Part shown: one piece after another, positions 53,255 to 62,288 of the stretch | Numbering within the stretch: the stretch's first letter is position 1 | How the letters are laid out: every line of letters starts with the position of its first letter | NCBI RefSeq assembly: GCF_009905605.1 | Contig: NZ_JAAAKZ010000001.1 | Span: 992,001-1,056,000, forward strand | DNA: 64,000 bases | Reading direction: 5' to 3' | Source: Runella sp. CRIBMP | GTDB taxonomy: Bacteria; Bacteroidota; Bacteroidia; Cytophagales; Spirosomataceae | The notes under the pieces: generated by a model | Seen by the model: the letters and a program-made list of their open reading frames with translations, nothing else | The model's database searches: none | Told to the model about the DNA's origin: nothing | Position numbers and translations under genes: made by a program

Positions 53255-53440
53255 ATGACCTTTGAACAATACCTTATCACCAAAAAAATTGACATAAAGG
53301 CATTTCGCCAACACGAAGCGGAGCGTTTTCAAGAATGGGAAACGCTATATGCACAAGTACATCCCGAGAGCTTCACCGCCCAAAAAAAGTTTTTAATCAA
53401 TGATGTGCGCAGAAAGTATCTGTTAAAAAGCGGTGAATAG
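53255..53440 (+). CDS. Very small conserved-looking protein
   Basis: The 61-residue protein is charged and helical, starting MTFEQYLITKKIDIKAFRQ and containing the pattern HPESFTAQKKFLINDVRRKYLL. I recall related short proteins in Cytophagales but no function. No membrane segment or cysteine is present. It lies divergent to the protease, and upstream of the sulfatase genes. Confidence 0.65.
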   Translation: MTFEQYLITKKIDIKAFRQHEAERFQEWETLYAQVHPESFTAQKKFLINDVRRKYLLKSGE

Positions 53441-53457
53441 AAGGTTAGAATAGCGGC

Positions 53458-53490
53458 TTTTATGATTTATAGCAATAGTAAATCATAAAA
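53458..53490. promoter_or_regulatory. Perfect 12-bp inverted repeat just before the first sulfatase
   Basis: TTTTATGATTTA (53458-53469) and TAAATCATAAAA (53479-53490) are exact inverses around 9 nt. The right arm ends 5 nt before the ATG at 53496. It could be an operator, an AT-rich leader hairpin or the terminator of the small gene before it. Confidence 0.55.
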
Positions 53491-53495
53491 ATGAT

Positions 53496-54836
53496 ATGAG
53501 CCTTTTGCCTTCTTGCGTTCGTTGTCTCTGTTTTCTTTTATTTTTCTCCTCTTTGGCTTTTGCCCAACAAAAACCCAACATCGTTATGATTTTGGTGGAT
53601 GATATGGGATGGGGCGAAGTAGGGGTATACGGTTCAAAATATTGCCAAACACCCCATCTGGATAACCTTGCCAAACAGGGGATGAGGTTTACGAATTTTT
53701 ACGCCAATTCAACCGTGTGTTCACCTACCCGGGCCGCCCTGATGACGGGCCGTTATCCCGATTTGGTGGGTGTGCCTGGCGTGATTCGGGGCAATGTTGA
53801 AAATAGCTGGGGGTACTTTTCTCCCAAAGCCCTCACACTCCCTCAGGTATTGAAAACGGCTGGCTATCAGACCGCGATGGTCGGGAAATGGCATTTGGGA
53901 CTGGAGCCCGAAAATCACCCCAACCAACGGGGGTTTACGCATTTTCACGGGTTTTTGGAAGACATGATGGATGATTATTACACGCACCTGCGCGAAGGAA
54001 AAAACTGGATGCGGCTCAACAAGCAGGTTATTGACCCACCAGGCCACGCCACCGATTTATTTACCCAATGGGCCATTGATTACCTGAATACCCAAAAGAA
54101 AAATCCGAAACCTTTCTTTTTATATCTGGCGTACAACGCCCCTCATTTTCCTGTACAACCGCCCCAAGAATGGGTGGACAAAGTAAAAAAACGGAATCCT
54201 AATCTTTCCGAAAAACGGGCCAAACTCACGGCCCTAATTGAGCATTTGGATGAAAGTATCGGCAAGGTAATGGATGTACTGCGCCAAAATGGGCAGGCCG
54301 AAAATACACTCATTGTTTTCAGCAGCGATAACGGTGGCCTGCTGTCGGACGAAGCCGATAACGGTATCTGGAAAGGAGGCAAACAGACAATGTACGAAGG
54401 AGGAATCCGGGTGCCGACCATCGCCGTTTGGAAGAATAAAATCAACGCCAACACGAAAACGGATTTTCGGGCGCTTACCATGGATTTACTCCCCACTTTT
54501 TGTGAAGCTGCGGGGGCGAAAATCCCACCCGTCGTAGACGGGAAGTCTTTTTTGTCCGTGCTGAAAGGAGAGCCCAAAACAAGCTCGGATAGGCCCACTT
54601 TCTGGGTACGGCGAGAAGGAGGTGCGTATGGCGGACAAGAGTATTACGCTTTGCGAGAGGGAAACTGGAAAATCTTGCAAAACACACCGTTTGAGCCGTT
54701 TCAGCTTTTCGATATGTCGAAAGATTCCCTCGAAACAACGGATGTTAGAAAAGCCAACAAGCCGATTTATGACGCACTAGAAAAAAAGTTGAGACGGCAC
54801 ATTCAAAAAGCAGGCGCGGTGAACTGGCAAAAGTAG
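53496..54836 (+). CDS. Secreted arylsulfatase (S1 family), first of three
   Basis: The 446-residue enzyme has a signal peptide (LCFLLFFSSLAFAQ). The S1 motif VCSPTRAALMTGRYP has Cys75, which is converted to formylglycine. Metal-site pieces ILVDDMGWG (about 32-40), GKWHLG and SSDNGG are present. It hydrolyses sulfate esters, probably on glycans, in the periplasm. The next sulfatase begins 97 nt later on the same strand. The formylglycine-generating enzyme is not in this window. Confidence 0.93.
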   Translation: MSLLPSCVRCLCFLLFFSSLAFAQQKPNIVMILVDDMGWGEVGVYGSKYCQTPHLDNLAKQGMRFTNFYANSTVCSPTRAALMTGRYPDLVGVPGVIRGNVENSWGYFSPKALTLPQVLKTAGYQTAMVGKWHLGLEPENHPNQRGFTHFHGFLEDMMDDYYTHLREGKNWMRLNKQVIDPPGHATDLFTQWAIDYLNTQKKNPKPFFLYLAYNAPHFPVQPPQEWVDKVKKRNPNLSEKRAKLTALIEHLDESIGKVMDVLRQNGQAENTLIVFSSDNGGLLSDEADNGIWKGGKQTMYEGGIRVPTIAVWKNKINANTKTDFRALTMDLLPTFCEAAGAKIPPVVDGKSFLSVLKGEPKTSSDRPTFWVRREGGAYGGQEYYALREGNWKILQNTPFEPFQLFDMSKDSLETTDVRKANKPIYDALEKKLRRHIQKAGAVNWQK

Positions 54837-54867
54837 CCGCGTGCATCTACCTGAATTAATTAAGTAA

Positions 54868-54887
54868 AAGCGTATTCTGTTACGCTT
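54868..54887. other. Short inverted repeat between sulfatases
   Basis: AAGCGTA (54868-54874) and TACGCTT (54881-54887) pair over 7 bp around TTCTGT, followed by ATTATC. It is a possible weak terminator or processing site. Confidence 0.35.
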
Positions 54888-54933
54888 ATTATCAAGAGAT
54901 TTATTCACCTTACTTATAGCATGTTCAAACATT

Positions 54934-56466
54934 ATGTTCAAAAAAGCCTTTCTCTTTGGTCTCGCGGCTACGGCTGGTATCTTTGCTTTGACGGGATTTA
55001 ATCCGTCTAAAAACACAAAAAGCCTTGCTGCTTCTCCCAAAAATGTCATCTTCATTTTGGCTGACGACCACCGCTACGATGCCATGGGTTTTATGGAAAA
55101 GTTCTCGGGTTTACAGACCCCTAACCTGGATAAAATGGCTGCCAATGGGGCGCACGTACAAAACGCCTTTGTGAGTACAGCCCTTTGTTCACCGAGCCGG
55201 GCAAGTATTCTTTCGGGCCAATATGCGCACACGCATCAGGTGGTTGACAACTTTGCGCCCTTGCCGCCCAATACTAAATTTTTTCCGATGTATTTACAAA
55301 AGGCGGGCTACAAAACGGCTTTCTTGGGCAAATGGCACATGGGTAACGCCGACGACGCCCCGCAACTGGGCTTTGATTATTGGTTGAGTTTTAAAGGACA
55401 AGGACAGTATTACAACCCCACATTCAATATCAACGGCAAACAGGTAAGCCACAAAGATGGCTACACGACAGATTTGCTGACCGATTACGCTATTGAGTGG
55501 ATGGGTAAGCAGGACAAAAACAAACCGTTCTTTTTGTACCTCTCGCACAAGGCCGTTCACGCCGATTTTCAACCCGCCAAACGCCACGCGGGCAAGTACA
55601 AAGACATGCCGATCCAGTACCCTGTCTCAATGTACCTGACCAAAAGCGATACCAGTAAAATTTGGGGAAAAAATGCAAAAGACCCCGAAACGGGTGAGGT
55701 CAAAAGCAATATGAAAGATATGCCCAATTGGGTCAAAAATCAACGATATAGCTGGCACGGAGTGGATTATCTTTACCATGGAACCATCAGTTTCAATGAT
55801 TTTTATCGTCAGTATTGCGAAACCCTACTCGGAGTCGATGAAAGCGTGGGTCGGGTGATGAAATACTTGGAAGATAATGGATTGGCCGAAAATACTTTGG
55901 TGATTTATATGGGCGACAACGGGTTTAGTTTTGGTGAACGCGGTCTGATTGACAAACGCCACGCTTACGAAGAATCCATGCGGGTGCCGATGTTGGTGAG
56001 TTGCCCGTCGGTAATAAAACCCAAAACCAAGCTCACCAATGTGATTCAGAACATCGACATTGCACCCACGATTTTGGCCTATGCGGGCTTGGCTACGCCT
56101 GCTCAAATGCAGGGGAAATCTTTTTTGCCGTTGCTAAAAGGACAAAAAGCGGAGTGGAAAGACCGGGCATTTTATGAGTACTATTGGGAATATGATTATC
56201 CTCAAACACCCACGATGTTTGCGGTACGAACCGACCGTTACAAATACATTTTCAACCACGGTGTGTGGGATGCCAACGAACTTTACGACCTCCAAACCGA
56301 CCCCGAGGAAATCAATAACCTCATCAGAAGTCCACAACACCAGTCGATTGCGAAAGACCTGCGCGACCAAGTTTGGGGCTGGTTGGAGAGTACCAACGGT
56401 TTGCAAATTCCGCTCAAACCAATTAAGCAGAAGCGTAGCGACCATATTTATAAGGGGAATTATTGA
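54934..56466 (+). CDS. Secreted sulfatase (S1 family), second of three
   Basis: The 510-residue enzyme has a hydrophobic N-terminus (AFLFGLAATAGIFALTGF) that could be a signal peptide or anchor. The motif LCSPSRASILSGQYAHTH carries the modified Cys85. FILADDHRYDAMG gives the metal aspartates, and GKWHMGN and MGDNGF are typical. A heparan- or mucin-type glycan substrate is possible, but cannot be read off. It is 35 nt upstream of the third sulfatase gene, so the last two are closely linked. Confidence 0.93.
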   Translation: MFKKAFLFGLAATAGIFALTGFNPSKNTKSLAASPKNVIFILADDHRYDAMGFMEKFSGLQTPNLDKMAANGAHVQNAFVSTALCSPSRASILSGQYAHTHQVVDNFAPLPPNTKFFPMYLQKAGYKTAFLGKWHMGNADDAPQLGFDYWLSFKGQGQYYNPTFNINGKQVSHKDGYTTDLLTDYAIEWMGKQDKNKPFFLYLSHKAVHADFQPAKRHAGKYKDMPIQYPVSMYLTKSDTSKIWGKNAKDPETGEVKSNMKDMPNWVKNQRYSWHGVDYLYHGTISFNDFYRQYCETLLGVDESVGRVMKYLEDNGLAENTLVIYMGDNGFSFGERGLIDKRHAYEESMRVPMLVSCPSVIKPKTKLTNVIQNIDIAPTILAYAGLATPAQMQGKSFLPLLKGQKAEWKDRAFYEYYWEYDYPQTPTMFAVRTDRYKYIFNHGVWDANELYDLQTDPEEINNLIRSPQHQSIAKDLRDQVWGWLESTNGLQIPLKPIKQKRSDHIYKGNY

Positions 56467-56501
56467 CACTTTGTCGGTACCACACTTCACATCTCTTCAT
56501 T

Positions 56502-57908
56502 ATGAAATTTATAAAGTTTGCGGGTGTATTATGCTTGTTTATGCAGCCTCTGTTGGCGCAAAAAAAGCCCAATATCCTCTTTTGCATTGCCGACGACTGG
56601 GGTAAGCACGCGGGTATTTACGGGGATAAAGTCGTAAAAACGCCCAATTTTGACCGTTTGGCCCGCGAGGGTGTAGTTTTTACCAATGCTTTTTGTGGCT
56701 CCCCGTCCTGTACCCCCTCCCGGGCAACGATTCTGACGGGGCGTTATCCGCACCAAAACGAAGAAAGCGGAAACCTTTGGAGTACGCTGCAAACCAAGTT
56801 GCCCAATTATGCATCAATATTGGCCCAAAATGGTTACCATGTGGGATTGGAGCGCAAAGGATGGGGGCCGGGCGATTTTAAAGTCGGTGGTTATGAACAA
56901 AACCCTGCGGGTAAAAGCTACAAAAACTTTGATGAATTCTTGGAAAAACGACCCACCAACAGCCCTTTTTGTTATTGGTTTGGCAGCCAAGACCCGCATC
57001 GGGTGTATGAGACAGGAACGGGAAAAGCCTCGGGAATGAACCCGGCCGATGTGCGCGTGCCTGCTTACTGGCCCGATACGCCCGAAATCCGCGACGATGT
57101 GTTAGATTATTATTATGAGGTACAGCGTTTTGACCGGGAAGTGGGGCTATTGCTCAAAAAACTGGAAGAAATCGGCGAACTGGAAAATACCCTCATAGTT
57201 GTTACCTCCGACAACGGAATGCCTTTTCCGCGTGCCAAAGCGAATGTGTACGATGCAGGAACGAACTTACCATTGGTGGTTTATTGGAAAGGCAAAATCC
57301 CAGCTCATGCTACCAATAGTTTCGTAAGTTTTGTCGATTTTGCGCCTACCTTTTTGGAGGCTGCCCGTTTGTCAATTCCCAAAGAAATGTCGGGTAAAAG
57401 CCTGTGGCCTTTGCTACGAAACGAAACTCAAAATCATCGCAATGAAGTTTTTCTAGAACGCGAACGACACGCTAATGTGCGTAAGGGCGACCGAAGTTAT
57501 CCTATCCGCGCCATTCGTAACCGTGATTATTTATACGTTCAAAACCTTGCGCCAGAGCAATGGCCTGCCGGCGACCCGCAGCCTTATTTTGCCGTAGGGG
57601 CTTACGGAGACGTTGATCCTGGGCCTACCAAGGATGTTATCTTACAAGATTCGGCCAAGTATGCCTATCATTACCGATTGTGTTTTGCCAAGCGTCCAGC
57701 AGAGGAGCTGTATGATTTAAAGAAAGACCCTGAACAAGTGAATAATTTGGCCAAAAACGCTAACTACCAGTCCATTAAAAAGAGTTTGGCAATGAAATTG
57801 AACCAATGGCGAAAAGAGACCGCCGACCCTCGCACGGCGGGAATGCAACCTTTTGAAACGTATCCTTACTACGGCAACTCAGCAAAGACCGAACAAATGA
57901 AGAATTAA
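56502..57908 (+). CDS. Secreted sulfatase (S1 family), third of three
   Basis: The 468-residue enzyme has a signal peptide MKFIKFAGVLCLFMQPLLAQ. The motif SPSCTPSRATILTGRYPHQ has Cys70 in a CTPSR context. ILFCIADDWGKHAG and VTSDNGMPFPRAK are the metal and active-site pieces. Relative to the other two it resembles heparan N-sulfatase-like members, with GSQDPHRVY. The ATG at 56502 begins the signal peptide; 13 open codons upstream overlap the previous stop. It is convergent with the cdaA gene, only 3 nt away. Confidence 0.92.
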   Translation: MKFIKFAGVLCLFMQPLLAQKKPNILFCIADDWGKHAGIYGDKVVKTPNFDRLAREGVVFTNAFCGSPSCTPSRATILTGRYPHQNEESGNLWSTLQTKLPNYASILAQNGYHVGLERKGWGPGDFKVGGYEQNPAGKSYKNFDEFLEKRPTNSPFCYWFGSQDPHRVYETGTGKASGMNPADVRVPAYWPDTPEIRDDVLDYYYEVQRFDREVGLLLKKLEEIGELENTLIVVTSDNGMPFPRAKANVYDAGTNLPLVVYWKGKIPAHATNSFVSFVDFAPTFLEAARLSIPKEMSGKSLWPLLRNETQNHRNEVFLERERHANVRKGDRSYPIRAIRNRDYLYVQNLAPEQWPAGDPQPYFAVGAYGDVDPGPTKDVILQDSAKYAYHYRLCFAKRPAEELYDLKKDPEQVNNLAKNANYQSIKKSLAMKLNQWRKETADPRTAGMQPFETYPYYGNSAKTEQMKN

Positions 57909-57911
57909 TAA

Positions 57912-58715
57912 TTATTTTTTACTGCTTTGCTCAAACAGGTATTTTCGGAGACGTTCTTCGACTTCAGAAGCGGGAATATTGCTCAATAGATTTCCTTCAA
58001 TGGCGAGCGAAATACGGCCTGTTTCTTCGGAGACCACAATGACGGCGGCATCCGTTACTTCACTCATACCCAACGCCGCCCGGTGACGAAAGCCTAAATT
58101 GCCGAAATCGTCGCTGTCGGAAACGGGTAAAATACAGCGTGCGGCTTTGATGCGCCCGTCGGCCACAATCACGCCGCCATCGTTCATGGGGCTGTATTGG
58201 TTAAACAATGAAAGAAAAAGGCGCTTGGAAAGTACGCTGTCGACTTCCTCGCCGGTTTGGAGATATTTGTCGAGCTCGTCGTTTTTCTTGATAATCAATA
58301 GCCCACCCGTAAATTCGGAGGCCATGGCCCGAACGGCTTCAATGATGGGTTTGATTTCGTTGATTTTGTCGGTTGAAGTAGGGTGGCGCAAAAAACGACC
58401 CAGAAGTCGGTTGTTGGCAAAAGCGGTCGATTTTCCGATAAACAACAGAAAGCGCCGAATTTCCTGTTGGAAAATCACAATCAACGCCACGGCGCCCACG
58501 CCCATGAAATATTCCAGAATTTTGGTCAAAAGCTCAAGGCCAACGGCCCGTACGACCAAATAGAAAAGATAAATCAGTAAATAGCCCAAAAATACGCGGC
58601 TCGCCAGACTTCCCCGTACTAAGTAGTAGATTTGATACAGCAAAAACGCCACGAGTAGAATGTCCAATACGTCTACCCATTCGATGTTTAAAAAACCTAT
58701 CTGGAATAAAAACAT
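57912..58715 (-). CDS. cdaA: Diadenylate cyclase, CdaA type
   Basis: The 267-residue protein has three N-terminal transmembrane helices (about 12-35, 40-58 and 62-85) and a DAC domain. The RHR motif is Arg210-His211-Arg212 (FRHRAALGMSE), and SEETGRISLAIEG follows. The DGA motif reads DGG (Asp179-Gly180-Gly181) in PMNDGGVIV. The enzyme makes cyclic di-AMP, which controls potassium and osmotic balance. No cdaR (YbbR) or glmM gene is next to it. The DedA-like gene is 51 nt upstream. Confidence 0.92.
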   Translation of the reverse strand: MFLFQIGFLNIEWVDVLDILLVAFLLYQIYYLVRGSLASRVFLGYLLIYLFYLVVRAVGLELLTKILEYFMGVGAVALIVIFQQEIRRFLLFIGKSTAFANNRLLGRFLRHPTSTDKINEIKPIIEAVRAMASEFTGGLLIIKKNDELDKYLQTGEEVDSVLSKRLFLSLFNQYSPMNDGGVIVADGRIKAARCILPVSDSDDFGNLGFRHRAALGMSEVTDAAVIVVSEETGRISLAIEGNLLSNIPASEVEERLRKYLFEQSSKK

Positions 58716-58766
58716 AATTTGTTAAGTTAACTGTACTACGGCGGTTTATCCCTTTTAGACTACATT

Positions 58767-59405
58767 TTATCCCTCGCTGCTTATGTCTTTTTTTGCGCTA
58801 AAATACCCCCTCACCACAGTGAACGTAGTAATTCCCAAAAAGAAAAAGATAATATAATGAACATAATCAATAATCCAGGGAAATTTTTCGCCAAAATAAT
58901 ACCCACCGCCCGTCAATCCAAAAATCCATAATCCCGCCCCTAACACATTATAGAGCATAAACCCAGGCCATTTCATTTTGACCAACCCTGCCAAAATAGG
59001 GGCAAAAGTGCGTACTACGGGCAAAAAACGACTGATTACGAGCGTCCTACTGCCGTATTTTGCAAAATAAATGCGGGTGGTTTCGATGTGCTTTTTCTTA
59101 AAAAAAATAGAATCGGGCCGATTCTGAATCCTGTCGCCAAAAAAACGACCCGTGAGATACCCCGTTAGTGAGCCTATAATAGCAGCTCCAAAAAGACATC
59201 CCAAAAGTAGAAAAATAGGGACATCCAGAATTTTCAACGCGCAGAAAACCCCTGCCAAAAACACGAGGTAGTCGCCCGGTAAAAAAAACGCAAAGAATAG
59301 ACCGTTTTCGGCAAAAATGATAAGCGTTATTAGCACCAATCCACCAGTACGGATAATTTCTTCAGAATTAACGAGATATTGGAAAAAGTCAGTAATTGAA
59401 TCCAT
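58767..59405 (-). CDS. DedA-family membrane protein
   Basis: The 212-residue protein has about five helices. Family motifs are FFLPGDYLVFLAGVFCA, LTGYLTGRFFGDRI, and the basic/glycine motif FAKYGSRTLVISRFLPVVRTFAPILAG. DedA proteins are needed for envelope integrity and proton-motive-force homeostasis, and some recycle undecaprenyl phosphate. The ATG at 59405 is chosen over a GTG/TTG two codons before. It is immediately upstream of cdaA on the minus strand. Confidence 0.92.
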   Translation of the reverse strand: MDSITDFFQYLVNSEEIIRTGGLVLITLIIFAENGLFFAFFLPGDYLVFLAGVFCALKILDVPIFLLLGCLFGAAIIGSLTGYLTGRFFGDRIQNRPDSIFFKKKHIETTRIYFAKYGSRTLVISRFLPVVRTFAPILAGLVKMKWPGFMLYNVLGAGLWIFGLTGGGYYFGEKFPWIIDYVHYIIFFFLGITTFTVVRGYFSAKKDISSEG

Positions 59406-59505
59406 GCTCAAAATTACACAACTTCTGGCTCACGGTGAAATAACCAACCGAATAAGTCTTGCTTTGTTTATTATCTTTCTGAAAATAGTGCCGCAGAGGG
59501 GGTAC

Positions 59506-61374
59506 TCAGGCTAGTTCGCTCAACTCCAGCCAGCGCATTTCTTTTTCTTCGATTTGGGCAGTGATATTTTCAATTTCATGCGCCCACTGAATGAGGTCTT
59601 CGTGCGAGCCACTGCCACCGTTTAGTTTCTCAATAAAAGTTTCTTTTTGTTTCTCCAAAGCGGCCATTTCAGCATCTAGCCCTTCCAGTTCCTTTTGTTC
59701 TTTGTAACTTAGTTTACGCTTTGGTGTCGTTGGAGGCGTGTCGGCCTTGACGGGTGCGACTGCAGGTTGTGTTTTGGTATCGGATTTTAGGTCGTTGTTG
59801 TCAGAAAGGAAGTTGCGGTAATCGGTATAGTTTCCTGGAAAATCGCGGATGCCGCCGCTTTCTTCAAACACAAACAAGTGGTCGACGAGGCGGTCTAAGA
59901 AATACCGGTCGTGGGAAACGATAATCAAACAACCCGGGAAGTTCATCAAAAACTCCTCCAGTATGTTGAGGGTCGTGATGTCAAGGTCGTTGGTCGGCTC
60001 ATCCAGAATCAAGAAGTTGGGCTCGGCCATCAAAATACGGAGCAGTTGAAGGCGTCGTTTTTCGCCCCCGCTGAGTTTTTCGATGAGTGTACCCTGCTTA
60101 TGCGGTGGAAACAAAAAGGCATTTAGGTATTGCGAAGCCGTTACGGTCTGGCCCGTGCCGAGTCGAATGACCTCAGCCACATCTTTTACCCAGTCTACCA
60201 CCCGCTGACCGGGTTTGTACTCAAGGTCGGTTTGTTTATAATAACCAAACTGAACCGTATCACCACGTACCACTTGTCCGTTGTCGGGGCGTAGCTCGCC
60301 CGTAATCATGTTGAGCAATGTAGATTTCCCCGCTCCGTTTTTGCCGACAATCCCAATTCTATCGCCTTTTTTGAAGGTGTATAAGAAATTGTCAACGACG
60401 GTTTTGCCGCCAAAATGTTTGCCTACGCTGTGCAGTTCAACAATTTTGCTACCCAGTCGCGCCGACTTTACGTTGAGTTCTATTTGATTGTCAAACTTGC
60501 GTTGACTGGCTTTGTCTTTGGTGTCTTCAAAGGCATCGACGCGGTATTTAGCTTTGGTGCCGCGTGCTTTGGGCTGCCTGCGTATCCAGTCGAGTTCTTT
60601 GCGGTATAGGTTGCGCGCTTTATCTACTTCGGAGGCTTCTATGGCTTCGCGCTCGGCTTTCTTTTCCAGAAAATAGGCGTAATTTCCTTTGTAGGTAAAC
60701 AGCGTGCCGTTGTCCAACTCCACAATCACGTTACATACGGTATCTAGAAAATACCGGTCGTGGGTCACGAGCAGGAGCGTGGTATTTTGGGTATTGAGGT
60801 AATTTTCGAGCCATTCCACCATGCTCAAGTCTAGGTGGTTGGTAGGTTCATCAAGAATCAATAAATCGGGGCTTTCAATAAGTACTTTGGCCAGGGCAAC
60901 GCGTTTACGTTGTCCACCCGACATAGTTCCTATTTTGACCGTAACGTCGGGAATGCCGAGTTTTCCCAAAATTTCTTTAACGCGGGCTTCAAAATCCCAA
61001 GCTTGCAGCGAGTCCACGTTTTCAATGGCGGTCGCAAATCGTTTATCATCTCCCGATAAAAGTGCTTCTTCGTATTCTTTGACGGCTTTTGCCACGGGAT
61101 TATTGCCCGAAAACAAAACTTCCAAAACGGGAAGTTGTCCGTCAAAATCAGGTGCTTGTTCGAGATAGCCCACGCGAATGTCCTTGCGAACGCTAACGTT
61201 GCCTTGGTCAAGGGGCGTAACGCCCGCCAAGATGGTCATTAATGTCGTTTTGCCCGTTCCGTTGGCGCCGATGAGGGCCATTTTGTCGCCGCGACTGAGG
61301 CCGATGGTCAAGTCTTTAAACAACCACTTGTCGCCAAAAGACTTGGAAATATTTTCTGCTGAAAGGTAATTCAT
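59506..61374 (-). CDS. ABC-F family ATPase (Uup/EttA-like)
   Basis: The 622-residue soluble protein has two ABC domains: first Walker A GANGTGKT at 36-43 with signature MSGGQRKRVALAKVL and LLILDEPTNHLD; second Walker A GKNGAGKST with LSGGEKRRLQLLRIL and LILDEPTNDLD. A linker of charged helices lies between them, and a C-terminal coiled-coil (about 550-615) follows a Pro/Thr-rich stretch, as in Uup. ABC-F proteins bind ribosomes and modulate translation; Uup prevents tandem-repeat deletions. No antibiotic-resistance role can be claimed. Confidence 0.92.
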   Translation of the reverse strand: MNYLSAENISKSFGDKWLFKDLTIGLSRGDKMALIGANGTGKTTLMTILAGVTPLDQGNVSVRKDIRVGYLEQAPDFDGQLPVLEVLFSGNNPVAKAVKEYEEALLSGDDKRFATAIENVDSLQAWDFEARVKEILGKLGIPDVTVKIGTMSGGQRKRVALAKVLIESPDLLILDEPTNHLDLSMVEWLENYLNTQNTTLLLVTHDRYFLDTVCNVIVELDNGTLFTYKGNYAYFLEKKAEREAIEASEVDKARNLYRKELDWIRRQPKARGTKAKYRVDAFEDTKDKASQRKFDNQIELNVKSARLGSKIVELHSVGKHFGGKTVVDNFLYTFKKGDRIGIVGKNGAGKSTLLNMITGELRPDNGQVVRGDTVQFGYYKQTDLEYKPGQRVVDWVKDVAEVIRLGTGQTVTASQYLNAFLFPPHKQGTLIEKLSGGEKRRLQLLRILMAEPNFLILDEPTNDLDITTLNILEEFLMNFPGCLIIVSHDRYFLDRLVDHLFVFEESGGIRDFPGNYTDYRNFLSDNNDLKSDTKTQPAVAPVKADTPPTTPKRKLSYKEQKELEGLDAEMAALEKQKETFIEKLNGGSGSHEDLIQWAHEIENITAQIEEKEMRWLELSELA

Positions 61375-61493
61375 GCCGCAAAGGTAGCAGGCTTTTGGCT
61401 ACATATGATATGTAATCGTATTTGTAGCGTTTAATTTATAACTATTGCGCCTGATTTTGTTGTAGAAATGTGTTAATTGTTAATGAGTTAGGT

Positions 61494-62141
61494 TTATAAT
61501 TCTACGATTTTAAGACGAATAGCTTCAATCACCATTCCCACCCGACTTTTGACGTTCATTTTCTGAAACACCGACTCGCGATAGCCATCGACGGTACGTG
61601 GACTGACGCACATTTTGTCGGCGATTTCGACGTAGGTGAGGTCGCTGCAAGCCAACTTAATGAACTCGGTTTCGCGGTCGTTGAGGTTCAGGGCCTCGAC
61701 AGGATTCAAAATAGTGTCAGGGTTGAGGCTTTTGACGAGTTTTCCTGTCACAAATTCGGAATAATAATAGCCTTTTGCCACCAGTGAATCCAAAGCCATT
61801 TTGAGTTCATACGGCTTACAGCCTTTGGGTAAGTAGCCGTGTGCGCCGTTGCGGAGCATCTCGACGATGGCTTCTTCCTTATCATTCATTGAAAGGGCCA
61901 AAATTCTTATTTTGGGATAATTGTTTTTGAGCCACAACGCCGTTTCGTACCCATTCATTTCGGGCATACTGATGTCGAGAAGCACTATGCTGGGCACCAT
62001 ATTGAGTTGGATGTACTTAATCAATTCTTTGCCATTGCCGACTTCGTAAATGACTTCGTATTCTTCGTATTTTTGAACCAATCCTGACAGGGCTTTGGCC
62101 ATTAATTCGTGGTCATCAACAATAGCGATAGAGGTTTTCAT
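61494..62141 (-). CDS. NarL/LuxR-type response regulator
   Basis: The 215-residue regulator has a receiver domain with Asp56 (VLLDISMP), and Asp9-Asp10. The LuxR-type helix-turn-helix at about 145-205 (LNDRETEFIKLACSDLTYVEIADKMCVSPRTVDGYR) is shown by key pieces EIADKMCVSPRTVDGYR. It is the output of the NarX-like kinase pair upstream on the same strand. TAAGTTTG on the minus strand (62263-62270) is a possible -7 element for it, though without a clear -33 partner. Confidence 0.92.
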   Translation of the reverse strand: MKTSIAIVDDHELMAKALSGLVQKYEEYEVIYEVGNGKELIKYIQLNMVPSIVLLDISMPEMNGYETALWLKNNYPKIRILALSMNDKEEAIVEMLRNGAHGYLPKGCKPYELKMALDSLVAKGYYYSEFVTGKLVKSLNPDTILNPVEALNLNDRETEFIKLACSDLTYVEIADKMCVSPRTVDGYRESVFQKMNVKSRVGMVIEAIRLKIVEL

Positions 62142-62288
62142 GGGGGAGGAGAGTGGGTATAATCAGTAAAAATAAAGTTTGCGCAGTTTGCCTAAATGTA
62201 TCAAGGATTTAGATAAATAAAAAGAAAAGCGCTTGAATTTGTGGGTGCACTGGTGGTCTATACAAACTTAGCTTTTTTGTAAAATGAG

